From positions 62,001 through 126,000 of the forward strand of contig NZ_JAVTTP010000002.1 in the NCBI RefSeq assembly GCF_032248455.1: a DNA stretch of 64,000 nt, given 5' to 3'. Below the pieces are notes generated by a model that saw nothing but the letters and a program-made list of their open reading frames with translations, did not search any database and had not been told where the DNA came from. This DNA comes from Pricia mediterranea. GTDB lineage: Bacteria; Bacteroidota; Bacteroidia; Flavobacteriales; Flavobacteriaceae. Below are positions 61,453 through 64,000 of this stretch, in pieces. The position numbers and the translations under genes were made by a program. How positions within the stretch are numbered: the stretch's first letter is position 1; the number at the start of each line of letters is the position of its first letter.

Positions 61453-62973
61453 CTACATCTTCTCCGCAAAGCGCCTCGAAATACTGGAGCGCAGTTTGCG
61501 TTCATAATCCTCTTCGAGCCATTCCTTATAGTTTTTGGTATTGTTCATGATGCAATAGGAGTATTGTCGTACGCGATAGGCGATCTCTTCCTTGAGTTCT
61601 TTGGCCAGCATTCGAGCGTCAAAGACATCCTCGGCATTCTCGACACAAATCTCGGCGTGCTGTTCGATGCTGCGTTCAAGGACGATTTTGGATTTCATCC
61701 CCTCTGCAAAAACCTTTTTATATTCAGCTTTGATATCATAGCTGATATTTTTGGACTTACTGAATTTTTTCCTGAGTTCCGCCGGCATTTCATAGACAAA
61801 TTCCCGCTCGATGTCCTCGTCGTTCTTGATATTGTCCAAATAAAAATCCGGAAAATGGAAGATTTCCTGCCAATCGATCGGAGCGTTCCACAGTCCGAAA
61901 CGCGCGACGTTGTTACCTAGGTCGATAACATTGAACTCCTCTTTCTCTGGCAACACCCGAGACCCACGCCCTATCATTTGAAAGTATAGGGTCAACGACC
62001 GGGTAGCCCGGTTCAAAATAATGGTTTCCACTGTAGGTTCATCGAAACCGGTGGTCAGAATGCTGACCGAAGTCAAAATGGCATCGGGGGTTTCGGCGAA
62101 CCATTCCAAGATTTCCTTACGTTCGGTAGCATTGTTCTTGTTGTCGAGGTGGCGAATGTTGTAGCCGGCCTTCTTAAAGGTGTCATAGACATACCTCGAG
62201 GTATTGATGCCATTATTGAATATCAGGGTCTTGGTGCCTTCCGCGATTTCGCGATAGGCGGCCAGCAATTTACCTAGCATGCTATGGTTTCCGTAAAGTT
62301 CTTCGGATGACTTTACCGTATAATCCCCGCTGATGCCCAATTTCAAACTCTGTAGCCCCACATCGTATTTGTAAACGTTGGCCTTCGCCAAAAACTTCTT
62401 ATCGATCAAGGCCTCGATAGATTCCCCCACGATCAGTTTTTGGTAGTTGTCCTTCATCGGCAACTTGATGTTCGAACTTAGTGGCGTGGCCGTAACCCCG
62501 AGAATGGTGGATTTTTTAAAATATTTGAACAATTTTCGGAAGGAATTGTAATGCGCCTCATCGATGATGACCAGCCCGATATCCTTGATTTCGACCTTCT
62601 CTTCCTGCAGCCGGTTGTTAAGGGTCTCGACCATGGCTACAAAACACATAAAATTGTCCTGATCCTTGAATTCCTTGACCTCGCTATTGATAACCTTGTT
62701 CTTTACCCCGAACCCGTTGAGCATTTTAGAGGTCTGCCGGCTCAGCTCGATGCGGTGGGTCAGCACCACCACCTTTTTTCCGGTCTGCTCGATATAGCGA
62801 CGGGCAATTTCGGAGAAAACCACCGTCTTGCCGCCCCCAGTGGGCAATTGGTAGAGCAAATTGCCGTTCGAGGATTCCTTTAAATGCTCGAAAATGGTGT
62901 TCAGGTCCTCTTCCTGATAATCGTACAGGGTTTTTTCCAGGGTCTTTTCGGGGGTGTCTTGCTGTAGTTCCAA
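61453..62973 (-). CDS. DEAD/DEAH-box helicase (SSL2/type III restriction-like)
   Basis: 506 aa superfamily 2 helicase. Motif I is QLPTGGGKTVVF (residues 42-53), motif II IDEAHYNSF, motif III VTATPL, and motif VI MIGRGSRVLPEKEEF; the accessory C-terminal tail is charged and helical. No nuclease domain or methylase is nearby, so it is not a restriction system. Orphan genes of this kind are common in flavobacteria and may serve DNA repair or RNA remodelling. Confidence 0.92.
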   Translation of the reverse strand: MELQQDTPEKTLEKTLYDYQEEDLNTIFEHLKESSNGNLLYQLPTGGGKTVVFSEIARRYIEQTGKKVVVLTHRIELSRQTSKMLNGFGVKNKVINSEVKEFKDQDNFMCFVAMVETLNNRLQEEKVEIKDIGLVIIDEAHYNSFRKLFKYFKKSTILGVTATPLSSNIKLPMKDNYQKLIVGESIEALIDKKFLAKANVYKYDVGLQSLKLGISGDYTVKSSEELYGNHSMLGKLLAAYREIAEGTKTLIFNNGINTSRYVYDTFKKAGYNIRHLDNKNNATERKEILEWFAETPDAILTSVSILTTGFDEPTVETIILNRATRSLTLYFQMIGRGSRVLPEKEEFNVIDLGNNVARFGLWNAPIDWQEIFHFPDFYLDNIKNDEDIEREFVYEMPAELRKKFSKSKNISYDIKAEYKKVFAEGMKSKIVLERSIEQHAEICVENAEDVFDARMLAKELKEEIAYRVRQYSYCIMNNTKNYKEWLEEDYERKLRSSISRRFAEKM

Positions 62974-63148
62974 GTAGGTCGTTGCATTTTAGCGTCCAAG
63001 CATCTCAAAGGCCTTGGGACAAGTTCAATTTCGCAAAATTAAAGGAAATTTGCCTTTGGGCGAAATTAATTGGGTGAAAACCGTTTTGTACGATTCATCG
63101 GAAGTATGCTTTGAACGTCGGTCAATTCTGCCGGCGACGCTGCTGCTT

Positions 63149-64000
63149 CTAATATCCCTTATCTCGGGAAACCTCGTTTAAGAGGGACTTCCCAGCCTTT
63201 AACCGTCGATAGTTTTCCACAATTTGTGGCACGACGAACTTGGGGTCCGAGACGCTTGCATAATGCGGTGTCATGTGTATTTTTTCATGCTGCCAAAAGG
63301 GATGTGAGGTCGGTAACGGCTCCTGATGGTAGACATCGAGTCCCGCCCCGGAAAGATGGTCATTATCCAACATTTCAATTAAATCGAGGTCCACCAAATG
63401 TCCGCCTCGGGCCACATTGATGACAAAGGCGTTTTTGGGAAGCTTTTTAAAGAGGGATTTGTTCAATATACCGGTTGTCTTATCCGTCAAGGGCAAAAGG
63501 CAAACCAGTATTTCGGTGGAGGCTAAAAAACCGGACAATTCGTCGTCCCCTGCAAAGGAATTTACGTTTTCGAGCGATTTAGGGGAGTTGGACCAGCCTT
63601 GGACCTCGAAACCAAAGCGTACCAGGTCTTTGGCCAACACGCTGCCCAGTTCACCCAGCCCCATGATACCGACCTTAAAATCGGAAATACGATGATAATC
63701 CCTCGTCTTCCATACTTTTTGGGTCTGTTGGAGCTTATAGATATCCAAGTTTTTAAGATGGGCCAGAATAACCGCCAAAACGTGTTCTGACATATCTTCC
63801 GCCAACTTGGTATCGACCACTCGGGTAATGGGAATTCCCTCCGGCACATCGGGATCTTCAAAAATGAAGTCCACCCCCGCCCCGTTACAGGCGATCAGCT
63901 CGAGGTTGTTATACTTCGCCAGGCTGCCTTCCGGATGTTTCCACACCAGGGCCACCTCGATATCGTCTTTCGGATGGTTTTCGTAATAACTGTACACATC
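63149..64000 (-). CDS. D-2-hydroxyacid dehydrogenase (glyoxylate/hydroxypyruvate reductase-like), 5' partial
   Basis: The frame runs off the right edge of the window, so the first residues are missing. Present: the NAD-binding motif GIMGLGELGSVLAKDL, the catalytic Arg in INVARGGHLVDL, Glu in VYHQEPLP, and His in HMTPHYAS. This is the GhrA-like branch (about 310 aa complete) that reduces glyoxylate and hydroxypyruvate with NADPH. The C-terminus KAGKSLLNEVSRDKGY is complete. Confidence 0.93.
   Translation of the reverse strand, partial: DVYSYYENHPKDDIEVALVWKHPEGSLAKYNNLELIACNGAGVDFIFEDPDVPEGIPITRVVDTKLAEDMSEHVLAVILAHLKNLDIYKLQQTQKVWKTRDYHRISDFKVGIMGLGELGSVLAKDLVRFGFEVQGWSNSPKSLENVNSFAGDDELSGFLASTEILVCLLPLTDKTTGILNKSLFKKLPKNAFVINVARGGHLVDLDLIEMLDNDHLSGAGLDVYHQEPLPTSHPFWQHEKIHMTPHYASVSDPKFVVPQIVENYRRLKAGKSLLNEVSRDKGY

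Noticed and set aside
61453-62973. DEAH helicase considered as part of a restriction or defence system
   Set aside because: No methylase, nuclease or specificity gene beside it; neighbours are chorismate synthase and a dehydrogenase.

Overview
The window looks like a chromosome segment from a marine, polysaccharide-degrading member of the Flavobacteriaceae (Bacteroidota). Evidence: lipoprotein signals of Bacteroidota type, starts that mostly lack a Shine-Dalgarno sequence, many family types typical of marine flavobacteria (DUF1080, FG-GAP, DUF4251, DUF481, sulfatase/GH78, DUF5675, SUI1, MutS2 without Smr), and roughly balanced base composition in most genes. The genus cannot be fixed from sequence reading alone. 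No rRNA, tRNA, CRISPR array, transposase or integrase was recognised.

Region 1 (1-10742) is one end of a polysaccharide utilisation locus for a sulfated, rhamnose-containing glycan, most plausibly ulvan. It holds a haem-binding dehydrogenase-like protein (cut by the window start), an FG-GAP repeat protein, a DUF1080 lipoprotein, a sulfatase/GH78 rhamnosidase fusion, two Tat-exported Gfo/Idh/MocA oxidoreductases and L-rhamnose mutarotase. The set suggests extracytoplasmic desulfation, rhamnose release and oxidation of sugars. SusC/SusD genes are not in view.

Region 2 (11190-13301) carries an M4 (protealysin-type) protease followed by its probable inhibitor (emfourin type), then an opposing FCD-type GntR regulator with a perfect palindrome just upstream of its start.

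Region 3 (13449-28259) is mixed stress and cell-envelope content: lipoproteins, a cold-shock-domain protein, a second DUF1080 protein, a DUF481 protein, succinate-semialdehyde-type dehydrogenase, OsmC, zinc alcohol dehydrogenase, luciferase-like monooxygenase, a two-gene sulfur module (CstB-like persulfide dioxygenase/rhodanese and DUF442 phosphatase-like protein), a transglutaminase-like lipoprotein and a small repeat-bearing lipoprotein. A 46-bp relic of an M8 peptidase gene sits at 25398-25443.

Region 4 (28420-33099) is the clearest accessory segment. After an intact M8-like metallopeptidase lipoprotein, the DNA becomes AT-rich. A co-directional run of five genes follows: an unknown 121-aa protein, an unknown four-helix membrane protein sharing an N-terminal module with it, a DUF5675 protein, a ParD antitoxin and a frameshifted ParE toxin. 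Large non-coding flanks with inverted repeats surround them. The first three genes are the best candidate here for an undescribed system.

Region 5 (33100-40564) returns to ordinary genes: HPF, F420-type reductase, peroxiredoxin-like protein, nitroreductase, TerC, MscS and an aconitase.

Region 6 (40811-46852, all minus strand) is a biosynthetic cluster: FAD oxidoreductase, methyltransferase, type III polyketide synthase, enoyl-reductase-like SDR, FabZ-like dehydratase, FabF-like ketosynthase and acyl carrier protein. A dedicated fatty-acid-like supply of starter chains to a type III PKS is the simplest reading.

Region 7 (46871-64000) is largely housekeeping: OmpA-type and lipocalin-type lipoproteins, a fused 2-oxoacid dehydrogenase E1, an IPNS-type oxygenase, SUI1, DUF1835 protein, nucleoside phosphorylase, an orphan solute-binding-like protein, uracil-DNA glycosylase, a MutS2 relative, DCC and DUF1206 proteins, a dicarboxylate symporter, chorismate synthase, a DEAH helicase and a 2-hydroxyacid dehydrogenase cut by the window end.
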